A DNA stretch of 64,000 nucleotides. Origin: Bremerella alba. GTDB lineage: Bacteria > Planctomycetota > Planctomycetia > Pirellulales > Pirellulaceae. The stretch lies in NCBI RefSeq assembly GCF_013618625.1, contig NZ_JABRWO010000009.1, positions 186,001 through 250,000 of the forward strand, read 5' to 3'. Within the stretch, counting starts at the first letter, position 1. Every line of letters begins with the position of its first letter. The notes below the pieces were generated by a model. It was not told where the DNA came from, made no database searches, and was given only the letters and a program-made list of their open reading frames with translations. Shown piece after piece: positions 17,934 through 27,709 of this stretch. Made by a program: the position numbers and the translations under genes.

Positions 17934-20900
17934 ATGAACAAGCAGACCCTCTGGAAGCGTATCTTCGGCCAGAAATCGACCAAGAAGGCCAAAGCACAGC
18001 AAGCATTCCAGGAGCAGTTTGACACCAAGCTGCGCTTTCGCGAGTTGGAACCGCGCGTGGTGCTGGCGGCGGCAGCGCTAGATGGTTCTGACAATCTAGC
18101 GATCACGATCAACGATGGCGACACGGTCGAAATTGCCCGAGACGGGGGAACTGGCAACCTCACGATCACCGGCCTCACCGAGTACAACGCCGGTGTCGTT
18201 AATGATACGGATGTAATTGACCTGGGTAAATTGACCATTAACTCGGTGACGGTCGATGCAGGGACCGACGCAGTAAATGCGTCAGAATTGTTCTTCGCCG
18301 ACAGTCTGGGCGACATGACCAATTCTTTTACCACGGCTGACGTGTCGATCAACGGGATCGACCTGGTTGACATTGGTAATAATCTTGCAGTCGGTGATAA
18401 CATCAAGATAGGTGGTGACCTGTCCCTATCGAATACCGGCAATATGGACAACAGCTCCGTCGGGAATGATGGGAGTGCCGTCCTGGAAGGATCGAACCTC
18501 GTTCTAAACGAGGTTACCGGCGATCTCGATGTAAATTTGGATGACAGCGAGCACAAGTTTACGACCGTGTCGGGCACTGCGTCGAGTGTACTTTTCAAGG
18601 ATGCTGATACCATTGAATTGGGAGGCTTGGTCGCCGATTCACTGGAAATTACTGCCGGTGGCATAATCTCTGATGCTATTGCAGTTGATAAGATCGAGGT
18701 ATCAGGATTGGCCAGTTTCACTGGAAACGAAGTTGATCTCGATAACACAAAAAGTGCCGGACATGATTTCACCACGCTGACTCTTAACTCTACCGGTGCG
18801 ACCAACATCCTTGAAGTAAACGGCTTCGACTTCCACGGCAGTTCTGTCATCAAGGGTGCCCTAACCGTCGACACGAATGGAGCCATCGGGCAGACGGTCG
18901 GCAGTTCGCTGCGGACCGATAGCACCGCTGATTTTACGGTCGCCGATATGGCGGCCATCGATCTTGCTCTGACCAACAATCTGTTCGAAGGTACGGTCTC
19001 GGTTACCGGTCAGAGTGGAAGAGCAGGGGCGATTACACTCAACGACTCGAACGGCGGTTTTCAGTTCGAAAGCGTCCTGGCCACTACGCTTGACGTGACC
19101 TCGACTGGTAGCATCACCCAGACGACGGACGGAATTGATGTTTTATCCACCGCCGTTTTCACGACGATCGGTCCCAATTCGATCATTCTGGCCTCAACTA
19201 ATAACGCCTTCGGTGGAAACGTCTCGGCTACCGGAAACGGCGGCCTTGCCGCTGGCGTCATAATTGTCGATTCGTTGGGTCTCCTGATTTTGGACGATAT
19301 TCAAGCGGCAAGCTTGAATGCCACCGCGATTAACGGAGGTATTGGCCAGACCGCAACCGGGCTGGAAGTCTCCGGCACCAGTTCTTTCACGGTCGCTAAA
19401 GGTCAGAACATTGACTTGGATGTTTCCGGGGGTAACAAGTTCGGTGGGGCAGTTTCCGCTCAAGGTGCCACTGGGGCCACCGGTACTATTTTTCTCGCGG
19501 ACAGCGACGCGGATCTGACACTTGGGGCCATCAACGCCTCAGCGATGCTGGCGACGTCCGCCGGCAACATCGGCCAAACGACCGCTGGAGTTCAGATTTC
19601 AGGGGCTGCCACCTTCGTTTCGGCAAACAATCAGAACATCGATCTGGACGATTCGACCGCCAACAAGTTTGGCCAAGTCTCGGCGTTGGGGGCGGCGATG
19701 ACGCGATCGAACACGGTTTCGATTGCGGATAGCGACGGTTCGCTCATTCTTCATGACATCAACGCTGTCACCCTTGTTGTTTCTACCGCAGGTGTCCTTT
19801 CCCAAACCTCTCTCGGAATCGACGTTTCAGGGACTAGTACGTTTGTCAGTGGGAATGGTCAAACCATAGGCCTGAATGGATCTACGAGCAACCTTTTTGG
19901 CACGGTCAATGCCAAAGGTGCCAGCGGCGCGGCTGGCAATGTGTTCATTGAAGACAGCAACGGCAGTTTGGTCCTCGGTGAAATCAATGCCGCGAACCTG
20001 AATGCCAAATCAGCCACCTCTATCGATCAAACGGCGCAAGGGGTGAAGGTTTCTAATACGGCTACATTCACCGTAGGAAACTTTGCTGGCTTGTACTTAA
20101 ATGGCTCGACTAGTAACCAGTTTGGTACGGTGAATATATCTGGAGCCACCGACATTGCCGGAATCATATTTATTGACGATAGCGACGGCGGGTTGATTCT
20201 GGGTGACATCGCAGCGATGAGCTTGGATGCGAAAGCGACCACATTTATTGATCAGACGGCCGCAGGCGTGAGACTTACCAATACCGGTACGTTTGTCTCG
20301 GGTAATGGTCAAACTATTGATCTAAACAACTCTTCGAATAACAAATTCACTGCCGTCAATGCAAATGGGCTCAGCGGAGCGGCCGGAAATGTCTTTATTA
20401 GTGACAGCGATAACGGATTGGTTCTCCGCGAGATTCATGCCACGAATCTAGAAGTTGACGCAGCCGCTTCTATCCTCCAGACTTCTGAAGGGGTAAAGGT
20501 ATCCAATACTGCGACATTCACTGTCGGCAACGGCCAGACGATCGACCTCAACGGTTCAACAGGTAACGAGTTTGGCACGGTGCATGCCGCAGGAGCCAGC
20601 GGCGCCGCGGGAGACATATTCCTGACTGATAGTGATGCCAGCCTGATTCTTGGTGCCATCAACGCCGCGAACTTGGAAGCAAGTGCTCAAACGTTCCTCG
20701 ATCAGACGGCGGCAGGCGTCGTGGTTTCGGGAACCGCCACGTTCACTTCAGGGAATGGCCAGACTATCGACCTGAATAATTCATCGGATAACCAGTTCTT
20801 TACGGTCAACGCCAAAGGTGCCAGCGGTGCGGCTGGCAATGTGTTCATCGAAGACAGTGTTGACGGCTTGGTCCTCGGCGAAATCAATGCCACGAACCTG

Positions 20901-23900
20901 AACGCCAAAGCAGCCACCTTCATCGATCAAACGGCACAAGCGGTGAAGGTTTCTAGTACGGCTACATTCACCACTGGCAATGGATTTGTGATCGACCTGA
21001 ACAACTCGACAGATAACGAGTTTGGAACCGTTCATGCCGCCGGAGCCACCGGTGCGGCTGGAATAGTCTTTATTGATGACAGCGATGGTGACTTGACGTT
21101 AGGTGCAATCGATGCCGCCAATCTGAATGCTAAAGCCGCCGACAGAATCTTGCAAACGACCGATGGCGTGAAGGTTTCCGGTACGACCACATTGACTTCC
21201 GGGAACGGCAGCGATATCGATCTGGACGATTCGACGATGAATCAGTTCGCAACCGTTTCCGCCAAGGCGTCCTCCGGCACAGCTGGTGTCTTTGCACTGA
21301 ATAACAGTACCGGCAACCTAAAACTGGATGATATCCAAGTGACGACGCTTGTAGTCAACACCGCTGGAGAAATCACGCAAACATCGACCGGAGTCAGCGT
21401 AGGAGGAACGACCTCGCTGACCGCCGGCAATAGCGATAACGTTACCTTGACCTCGACGGCAAATACTTTTGTGAGTGCCGTCTCCGTCAAAGGTCAAACG
21501 GGCGAAGCGGGGCATGTGAATATCCTGCAGAGTACCGGCGATCTGATCCTGGGCGATATCGTGGCGGAACAACTCACCGCAGAAAATGGAGCCGGGGCGG
21601 ACATCACCGACACTTCGACCACTTCGCTGCAAGTAAGTGGGCTCACCACGCTGACGGCAAACAATGTCTTGCTTGATACGTCGGCGGCCGGGCATCAGTT
21701 TGATCAACTGACGCTCGATACGGATGGAAACGCCAACATCGTTGAACAGGATGGTTTCTCATTCATGGGAACCAATATCATCGATGGCAATTTGGATGTC
21801 AATGTCGGCGGAACTATCGATCAGCCGAGCGGTAGTCTGACGGTGATGGGAACGACCAATGTCACCACGACCGGCAGCATTAGCCTGAATCAAAGCGGCA
21901 ATGATTTTCAAAGCAATATCACGCTTTCTGGTACCGATGTTGCTATCGTCGATGCTAATGAAATCAAGCTGGGCGACGTAACCGCCGATTCGTTTGACGT
22001 GCGTGCTTTGATGGGCAAGATCTACCAAGACAGTGGGACTGCTCTCGATATTGCCGGAACGACCCTCGCCAAAACCACAGATAACTTCGACGTTCTCTTC
22101 GACCAGGCTGGAAACGACTTCACCGGCGTGGTCTCGGTACTCGGCTTCAGCATGCCGGCCAATGTCGTCTTGATGGACGTGAATGACCTGATCATCGGTG
22201 ATATCGAATCGGAAACGCTCACGGCTACCGCTGGGATGAGCATCACCCAAGCCATGGGGACGTCGATCGAGACGACGACTTCGGTCAGCCTTGTTGCAGG
22301 GACAACGATTACCCTGCGTGATGTCACCACTCCGATGTTGGAACTGACGGCCGATGGTGCGATTGATCAAGAGTCAGGGACGTCCGTAATAGTCAGTGGC
22401 ATGACGACGATGGAAGTTCCGATGGGGGCCAACGTCAATCTGTCGGAGACTGACAACGAGTTCGGTTCGATCTCGGTCAACGCAATGTTGATGGACTACG
22501 CCGGAACGGTCACCATCTACGACAGTACCGGGGACTTGGAGCTGAAAGACATCTGGGCCGATGTCCTTGATGTAACGGTCGAAAATGGTGCTATCTCGCA
22601 AGCGATGGGCACTGCGGTTCGTACAAGCAGTTCCATCTCACTGGACGTTGCCGGAACGATGGTTCTCAGCGACATGACGACCCCCATGTTAGATTTGACC
22701 GCTGGGGGAGCCATTTCCCAAGAGGCAGGTACGTCGCTTCAAGTCAGCGGCATGACAACGATCGAAGTACCCATGGCGGAAAATGTCGATTTGTCGGAAG
22801 TGGGTAACGAGTTCGGCTCGATCTCGGTGAACGCAACGTCGATGGTCTACGCCGGCACGGTCACGATCTATGACGGCGGCAATGATGACGCCGACGCGAT
22901 TGCCGACACGGTCGATGACGGACTGACCCTGAAAGATATTTACGCTGAAACGTTGATTGTGACCACCGCTGGCACGGAAGGTGACATCGATCAGCTGATG
23001 GGCACCTCGCTCGATGTCACTGGTATGACGATGGTGGAGGTCGAAACGGGTGTGGATGTTGACCTGTCGAGCACGACGAACAAGCTTGGTTCCGTCTCGG
23101 TGAATGCCATCTCGATGGTCTCGACTGGTACGGTAACGATCTACGACAGCGGCAATGATGACGCCGACGCGATGGTTGACACGGCCGATGATGGCCTCAC
23201 ACTGAACGATATTTACGCCGATACATTGATCGTCACCACGACCGGCGTGGAAGGGCATGTCGATCAAGAGTCAGGTACCGCCTTGCGAGTGCCTGGTATG
23301 ACGATGGTGGAGGTCGAGACCGGTGTGGATGTTGACCTGTCGAGCACGGCGAACAAGTTGGGTTCGGTTTCGGTGAATGCCATCTCGATGGTTTCGGCTG
23401 GTACCGTGACGATTACCGATAGTGGCAATGATGACGCGGACGCCACAGTGGATACCTGGGATGACGGCTTGACGCTGAAAGATATCTGGACCGACACGCT
23501 GATCGTCACGACGACTGGTGCGGAAGGTCACATCGACCAAGCGGCAGGCACGGCCTTGCGAGTGCCCGGTATGACGATGGTGGAGGTCGATACCGGTGTG
23601 GATGTTGACTTGTCGAGCACGACGAACAAGCTGGGTTCGATCTCGGTGAATGCCATCTCGATGTTATCGGCTGGTACCGTGACGATTACCGATAGTGGCA
23701 ATGATGACGCGGACGCCACAGTGGAAACCTGGGATGACGGCTTGACGCTGAAAGATATCTGGACCGACACGCTGATCGTCACGACGACCGGTGTGGAAGG
23801 TCACATCGACCAAGCGGCAGGCACAGCCTTGCGAGTGCCCGGTATGACGATGGTGGAGGTCGATGCCGGTGTGAATGTTGGCCTGTCGAGCACGACGAAT

Positions 23901-26900
23901 AAGCTGGGTTCGATCTCGGTGAATGCCATCTCGATGTTATCGGCTGGTACCGTGGCGATTACCGATAGTGGCAATGATGACGCGGACGCCATAGTGGAAA
24001 CCTGGGATGACGGCTTGACGCTGAAAGATATCTGGACCGACACGCTGATCGTCACGACGACCGGTGTGGAAGGTCACATCGACCAAGATGCAGGCACGGC
24101 CTTGCGAGTGCCCGGTATGACGATGGTGGAAGTCGAGACCGGTGTGAATGTTGACCTGTCGAGCACGACGAACAAGCTGGGTTCGGTTTCTGTGAACGCA
24201 TCGAACGCACTTGCAGTTCCCGGTTCAGAGATCTACGCCGGAACGGTAACGATCTACGACAATGAGAACGATAATGCGGACGCCTTGGTGGATACCTGGG
24301 ATGACGGCATTACCTTGAAGGACATCTGGGCCGATACCCTGATTGTTACCACCGACGGTGTAGCAGGTCACATCGATCAGCAGTCCGGTACGAAGATTAC
24401 CACATCGAAGCTCGTGGAACTGAATGCTTCCGGAAAGATCGTTCTAGGGGATATTGTTACCGCCGATCTGGATGCCGAAGCGGAACTTGAGGTCGATGCC
24501 GAAGCCGGGACCACCGTGGATGCGTCCGGGGCGGTGAGCCTGATATCCAATAGTTCGTTCGTGAGAGTGTCGAATATCATTGCCGATACGCTCGAGGTGA
24601 AAGCCGCCGGGGACATTTCTCAGCTCCCGGACAGTTTGCTCACCATCGATACAAAGACAAGCTTGATTCTGACGGCAGAAGGTTCTGTTACGCTACTAAA
24701 CGATGGGGATAATGAAGCTTGTGAGGACTTAGATCCAGCGGACGGAAACGACCTGTCGGACGTTGTTACGGTGGGATTGGACGACATCACTTATCTCAAG
24801 AACTTCGAGATCCTAAACATCAACACGGGAGCAAGCGTTCCCACGACGATGGACTTCCTCGATGCTATCAATAATCCTGTCGCTTCGGTCGAGAATCTCA
24901 CTCTCAAGTTTACCCAGGCTCCGCTGGTAACCCTGCCGGCGATCAATATTCTCGGCGATCTTTGGATTGAGTCAGGCGACGATATCAAGCAGTCAGGTGC
25001 GATCACGGTTGCTAATGACGCCACCTTCATTGGCCAGCAGATTCACTTGGCTGATGCGGATAAGATGAACTTGAACGTCTCCGGGCATGCGATGTTTATC
25101 GCTAATACCGGAGACATCGAAGTTGGCGTTTCTCCTAGTGTACTGGTCAACTCGATTGATCGGGGTGGTGACTCAGATGCGATCGTCAACCTTCAAAGCG
25201 TGACGTTCGCAGCGATTCAAGGCCATGTTACCATCAACCAGGACGATCAGATGACCTTGGTTAACGGTGATATCTGCGACTCCCCCGTCTTTAACTACGC
25301 TCAATCGGCTGTGTTGGTTTCAAGCGGTGCTGGAATTGAAACCGGCAGCCATGCGAACCTGATAGTCGATGACCTGACCGCATTGAAAGCAGCTTCCGAT
25401 ATAGTTCTCGGCGCAAGTAACACGAGCGACGTTGACTTACGAATCGTGTACATCGAAGCCGATGCGAATGTCAGCATATTTGAGCAACGTGACAATCTTC
25501 CGCAGAGTAACGATAACGGATTGGCAATTGTTGACGGAACAAAGGTGGCAGGGACACTTGCCATTCAAGCAGATGGGCATGTTGTTCAGGTCAATGAATT
25601 CCGCACCGGGGCAATGAAGATCGACACCGTCTCCGCCAGCGATGGCTTGTTCGTTACCGAGAATGGCGGTGTTGTGTTAACATCCGCTGACTTCGATACA
25701 CTGGCCGTTTCTACCGATAGAACGCCTCTGTTCGTCACGCCAGGAGCTGAACTTGATTTTGCCACAGCAGGGATAAGCCAAGCCGACGGGTTCGGTGGTA
25801 TGCTGATCACAGACACGATCGATGCTTTCCTGCCGGACGACAACAACGATACGTTTGCGAAAGAAGCCCGAGCAGATGCCTTTGCCGCTGGCGCTGGCGA
25901 GAATTATTCCATCGTCATCGTTGATGTCGACGATTTGACCATTGGAAATGTTGCCGATGCGGTTTCGGGCGGCAGTGTAACGGCAGTCGATGGTATTCGT
26001 ACAAACGGCGCCGAAGCGGGGCATGTCTTCGTACGAACCGAGGGCGGAGACCTGACCTTCGGAACGGACCCTGGGCTTGTCGTCGGACTGTCAAATTCTG
26101 GAGTTATCACTGCGCTGGCCAGTGGCGATCTGGCAATCACGAACGGGAGTTGGTTGCATGTCACAGCCGGAGACGATCCCGTAGCCTCGGCATTTGCGGT
26201 CGTCTCGACGCTTGAAGTCTTCACAGATAACCCGGCCAACGATTATGAGATCTCCAATACCAACAACCCTACGCCGAACGAAGGGCCCGCTTATTCGCGA
26301 ATCCCAGGTAACGTCAATACTTATGTCTTGGAGGCGCAAGTTGGCAAGGATTCGGTAGCAACCATCGTATTGGATCAGCTTGGAGTGCCTGGCGAATTGG
26401 ATTTTGAGGTAACGCTTTTCTTTGAAGATGAATTCGGCAACTCAAAGACTGACGAGCAAGAGATTGCATTTGAAGAATCTCTCGGTGCCGATACCGTAAT
26501 TGAGCATGTCATCCCTTGGGAAATTGCAACCATGAAAGCATCCCTGGAAGGTAATTTAAAGGCCTATAACAGCTCACAAATTAACCTCTTTGGGAATGTT
26601 GCCAACGAGACGGATTTCAATAACCTGAACGTGGTGGTCGATCAGTTTGAGGTCTTCTTCTACACGGTGCCCGATTACGTGCCAGAGATGACCAACTTCC
26701 AGGCTCCGAACAATCCTTACGTGGCGCCGTTTATTATTCCTGAGGCCGCGCCGACACCGTATGCGTCTCTGACGGAAATTACCGATGACACACGCGTGGC
26801 AACTCAGATTGATGGCGTGACGGTTGTTGAAGTCGACCCGAGCGACCTCATGGAGATCGGCGAGGAATTCGAGCTCGACGATGATTTCATGACCCTTGAC

Positions 26901-27509
26901 GCGGTGAAAGAGTTTATTCAGAACGGCGTTCAATTCCCGGTAGGGCTTTATAAAATCGAAATCCTCTACCCTGGTGCGGAAGTGCCGGAAGAGTATTTCT
27001 ACTGGAAGCAGGATCGTCTTGATCCGTTCGACCTGTTCAGTCACAGCACCAAGCCGGTAACGCCACAGACGGCCGATCTCGCCGTAGCGGATCAGGCACC
27101 AGCTCAGCTTTCGGCTGAAGAAGTCTGGGCTCGAGAATACGATAAGTGGTTCCCGGCCAGTAGTGATCTACAGCCTGAGGATGGCCTTGGGAAACCAGCT
27201 GCGGAAGGTGAGCCGGGAGAAATGATTCCTAGTGAGGATGATGTCCTCCTTGAGCGTGTCTCAACGGTGAGTTTGCAAGAGATCGACCGGATGACCGATC
27301 GCTTGCGAGCCAAACGTTCCTTCGTTCGCGACAGCTTGCACGGAGCAATGATTGGTGGAGCTGCCCTGATGGCAGCGGTTGCCGCCCAGGGACGTCGTGA
27401 TGAAGAGCGGCCTGACCATCATCAAGACGCACCAGGGGAACAGCCTGAGGATTCTTTAGACGACACTTCGCTCAGTCGATTACGCCGCCGAGTTCGCCAA
27501 TGGCTATGA
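17934..27509 (+). CDS. Giant LEPR-XLL type repeat protein, probable exported surface protein
   Basis: A 3191-residue Asp/Thr/Ser/Gly-rich protein that is very poor in Cys. Residues 1-50 are basic and contain FRELEPRVVLAA (LEPR at 38-41), the planctomycete LEPR-XLL type N-terminal signature. The body is beta-solenoid-like and resembles adhesins: about nine units of 74-76 residues (VSGTATFTSGNGQTIDLN type), then five units of about 91-98 residues with acidic loops (GNDDADA), then non-repetitive regions. Near the C-terminus a small hydrophobic stretch (GAMIGGAALMAAVAA, about 3137-3151) is followed by a charged tail ending RLRRRVRQWL. It lies directly after an M50/HlyD export operon, its probable secretion route. 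Adhesin, cell-wall or matrix functions are all possible; none is shown by sequence alone. Confidence 0.85.
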   Translation: MNKQTLWKRIFGQKSTKKAKAQQAFQEQFDTKLRFRELEPRVVLAAAALDGSDNLAITINDGDTVEIARDGGTGNLTITGLTEYNAGVVNDTDVIDLGKLTINSVTVDAGTDAVNASELFFADSLGDMTNSFTTADVSINGIDLVDIGNNLAVGDNIKIGGDLSLSNTGNMDNSSVGNDGSAVLEGSNLVLNEVTGDLDVNLDDSEHKFTTVSGTASSVLFKDADTIELGGLVADSLEITAGGIISDAIAVDKIEVSGLASFTGNEVDLDNTKSAGHDFTTLTLNSTGATNILEVNGFDFHGSSVIKGALTVDTNGAIGQTVGSSLRTDSTADFTVADMAAIDLALTNNLFEGTVSVTGQSGRAGAITLNDSNGGFQFESVLATTLDVTSTGSITQTTDGIDVLSTAVFTTIGPNSIILASTNNAFGGNVSATGNGGLAAGVIIVDSLGLLILDDIQAASLNATAINGGIGQTATGLEVSGTSSFTVAKGQNIDLDVSGGNKFGGAVSAQGATGATGTIFLADSDADLTLGAINASAMLATSAGNIGQTTAGVQISGAATFVSANNQNIDLDDSTANKFGQVSALGAAMTRSNTVSIADSDGSLILHDINAVTLVVSTAGVLSQTSLGIDVSGTSTFVSGNGQTIGLNGSTSNLFGTVNAKGASGAAGNVFIEDSNGSLVLGEINAANLNAKSATSIDQTAQGVKVSNTATFTVGNFAGLYLNGSTSNQFGTVNISGATDIAGIIFIDDSDGGLILGDIAAMSLDAKATTFIDQTAAGVRLTNTGTFVSGNGQTIDLNNSSNNKFTAVNANGLSGAAGNVFISDSDNGLVLREIHATNLEVDAAASILQTSEGVKVSNTATFTVGNGQTIDLNGSTGNEFGTVHAAGASGAAGDIFLTDSDASLILGAINAANLEASAQTFLDQTAAGVVVSGTATFTSGNGQTIDLNNSSDNQFFTVNAKGASGAAGNVFIEDSVDGLVLGEINATNLNAKAATFIDQTAQAVKVSSTATFTTGNGFVIDLNNSTDNEFGTVHAAGATGAAGIVFIDDSDGDLTLGAIDAANLNAKAADRILQTTDGVKVSGTTTLTSGNGSDIDLDDSTMNQFATVSAKASSGTAGVFALNNSTGNLKLDDIQVTTLVVNTAGEITQTSTGVSVGGTTSLTAGNSDNVTLTSTANTFVSAVSVKGQTGEAGHVNILQSTGDLILGDIVAEQLTAENGAGADITDTSTTSLQVSGLTTLTANNVLLDTSAAGHQFDQLTLDTDGNANIVEQDGFSFMGTNIIDGNLDVNVGGTIDQPSGSLTVMGTTNVTTTGSISLNQSGNDFQSNITLSGTDVAIVDANEIKLGDVTADSFDVRALMGKIYQDSGTALDIAGTTLAKTTDNFDVLFDQAGNDFTGVVSVLGFSMPANVVLMDVNDLIIGDIESETLTATAGMSITQAMGTSIETTTSVSLVAGTTITLRDVTTPMLELTADGAIDQESGTSVIVSGMTTMEVPMGANVNLSETDNEFGSISVNAMLMDYAGTVTIYDSTGDLELKDIWADVLDVTVENGAISQAMGTAVRTSSSISLDVAGTMVLSDMTTPMLDLTAGGAISQEAGTSLQVSGMTTIEVPMAENVDLSEVGNEFGSISVNATSMVYAGTVTIYDGGNDDADAIADTVDDGLTLKDIYAETLIVTTAGTEGDIDQLMGTSLDVTGMTMVEVETGVDVDLSSTTNKLGSVSVNAISMVSTGTVTIYDSGNDDADAMVDTADDGLTLNDIYADTLIVTTTGVEGHVDQESGTALRVPGMTMVEVETGVDVDLSSTANKLGSVSVNAISMVSAGTVTITDSGNDDADATVDTWDDGLTLKDIWTDTLIVTTTGAEGHIDQAAGTALRVPGMTMVEVDTGVDVDLSSTTNKLGSISVNAISMLSAGTVTITDSGNDDADATVETWDDGLTLKDIWTDTLIVTTTGVEGHIDQAAGTALRVPGMTMVEVDAGVNVGLSSTTNKLGSISVNAISMLSAGTVAITDSGNDDADAIVETWDDGLTLKDIWTDTLIVTTTGVEGHIDQDAGTALRVPGMTMVEVETGVNVDLSSTTNKLGSVSVNASNALAVPGSEIYAGTVTIYDNENDNADALVDTWDDGITLKDIWADTLIVTTDGVAGHIDQQSGTKITTSKLVELNASGKIVLGDIVTADLDAEAELEVDAEAGTTVDASGAVSLISNSSFVRVSNIIADTLEVKAAGDISQLPDSLLTIDTKTSLILTAEGSVTLLNDGDNEACEDLDPADGNDLSDVVTVGLDDITYLKNFEILNINTGASVPTTMDFLDAINNPVASVENLTLKFTQAPLVTLPAINILGDLWIESGDDIKQSGAITVANDATFIGQQIHLADADKMNLNVSGHAMFIANTGDIEVGVSPSVLVNSIDRGGDSDAIVNLQSVTFAAIQGHVTINQDDQMTLVNGDICDSPVFNYAQSAVLVSSGAGIETGSHANLIVDDLTALKAASDIVLGASNTSDVDLRIVYIEADANVSIFEQRDNLPQSNDNGLAIVDGTKVAGTLAIQADGHVVQVNEFRTGAMKIDTVSASDGLFVTENGGVVLTSADFDTLAVSTDRTPLFVTPGAELDFATAGISQADGFGGMLITDTIDAFLPDDNNDTFAKEARADAFAAGAGENYSIVIVDVDDLTIGNVADAVSGGSVTAVDGIRTNGAEAGHVFVRTEGGDLTFGTDPGLVVGLSNSGVITALASGDLAITNGSWLHVTAGDDPVASAFAVVSTLEVFTDNPANDYEISNTNNPTPNEGPAYSRIPGNVNTYVLEAQVGKDSVATIVLDQLGVPGELDFEVTLFFEDEFGNSKTDEQEIAFEESLGADTVIEHVIPWEIATMKASLEGNLKAYNSSQINLFGNVANETDFNNLNVVVDQFEVFFYTVPDYVPEMTNFQAPNNPYVAPFIIPEAAPTPYASLTEITDDTRVATQIDGVTVVEVDPSDLMEIGEEFELDDDFMTLDAVKEFIQNGVQFPVGLYKIEILYPGAEVPEEYFYWKQDRLDPFDLFSHSTKPVTPQTADLAVADQAPAQLSAEEVWAREYDKWFPASSDLQPEDGLGKPAAEGEPGEMIPSEDDVLLERVSTVSLQEIDRMTDRLRAKRSFVRDSLHGAMIGGAALMAAVAAQGRRDEERPDHHQDAPGEQPEDSLDDTSLSRLRRRVRQWL
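19368..21398 (+). repeat. About nine in-frame 222-228 bp tandem units in the giant gene
   Basis: Successive units of 74-76 codons begin with a V-S-[GN]-T-[AS]-T-F-T block, continue with GNGQTIDLN and GASGAAG, then a D-S-D-x-x-L-x-L-G-x-I-x-A turn and an I-x-Q-T-A-x-G-V end. The units are clearly homologous but diverged, more at the edges. The regular beta-strand/turn pattern predicts a solenoid. Boundaries are approximate. Confidence 0.85.
22974..24359 (+). repeat. Five in-frame tandem repeats, four of exactly 273 bp and one of 294 bp
   Basis: Units begin at 22974, 23247, 23520, 23793 and 24066. Each encodes about 91 residues beginning [VTA]-E-G-[HD]-[IV]-D-Q and containing GMTMVEV, LSSTTNKLGS, SVNAISM, SGNDDADA, WDDGLTLKDIW and DTLIVTT. 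The three central units are nearly identical at the DNA level, while the first and last are more diverged and the last carries a 21-base insertion. This indicates recent expansion from the centre. Confidence 0.92.
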
Positions 27510-27534
27510 TAAAGGTCTGAAATTCGAACAAACT

Positions 27535-27566
27535 CGCGAGTCCATTTCCTTGGGAATGGACTCGCG
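27535..27566 (+). terminator. Hairpin after the giant protein gene
   Basis: CGCGAGTCCATT (27535-27546) pairs with AATGGACTCGCG (27555-27566) around a nine-base loop that can itself add pairs. It lies 26 bases after the stop codon. There is no T-tract, so it may act as a transcript-end stabiliser or a weak terminator rather than a classical intrinsic one. Confidence 0.5.
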
Positions 27567-27709
27567 GCGCGTTATCATCGAACTTTCTTTGAGATCCTTG
27601 ATTCACCCAGGGGTGAATTGAGTTAGGATCGAGAAAAGGCGTAGCCGATCCGCCCGCTGTGCATGGGTAATCGTGAAGGTGCGCGTAAGGTATTGAGGGA
27701 TTTAGCTTC

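Noticed and set aside
17879-18979. A 366-codon open frame on the minus strand over the start of the giant gene
   Set aside because: It is the mirror of the Asp/Thr/Ser-rich repeat protein and has Ser/Pro/Val-rich low complexity with no recognisable domain. The plus-strand frame has repeats, a family signature and a coherent 3191 codons.
22974-24359. Regular 273-bp repeats as a CRISPR-like or noncoding array
   Set aside because: The repeats have no unique spacers, keep the reading frame throughout and encode a conserved protein unit.
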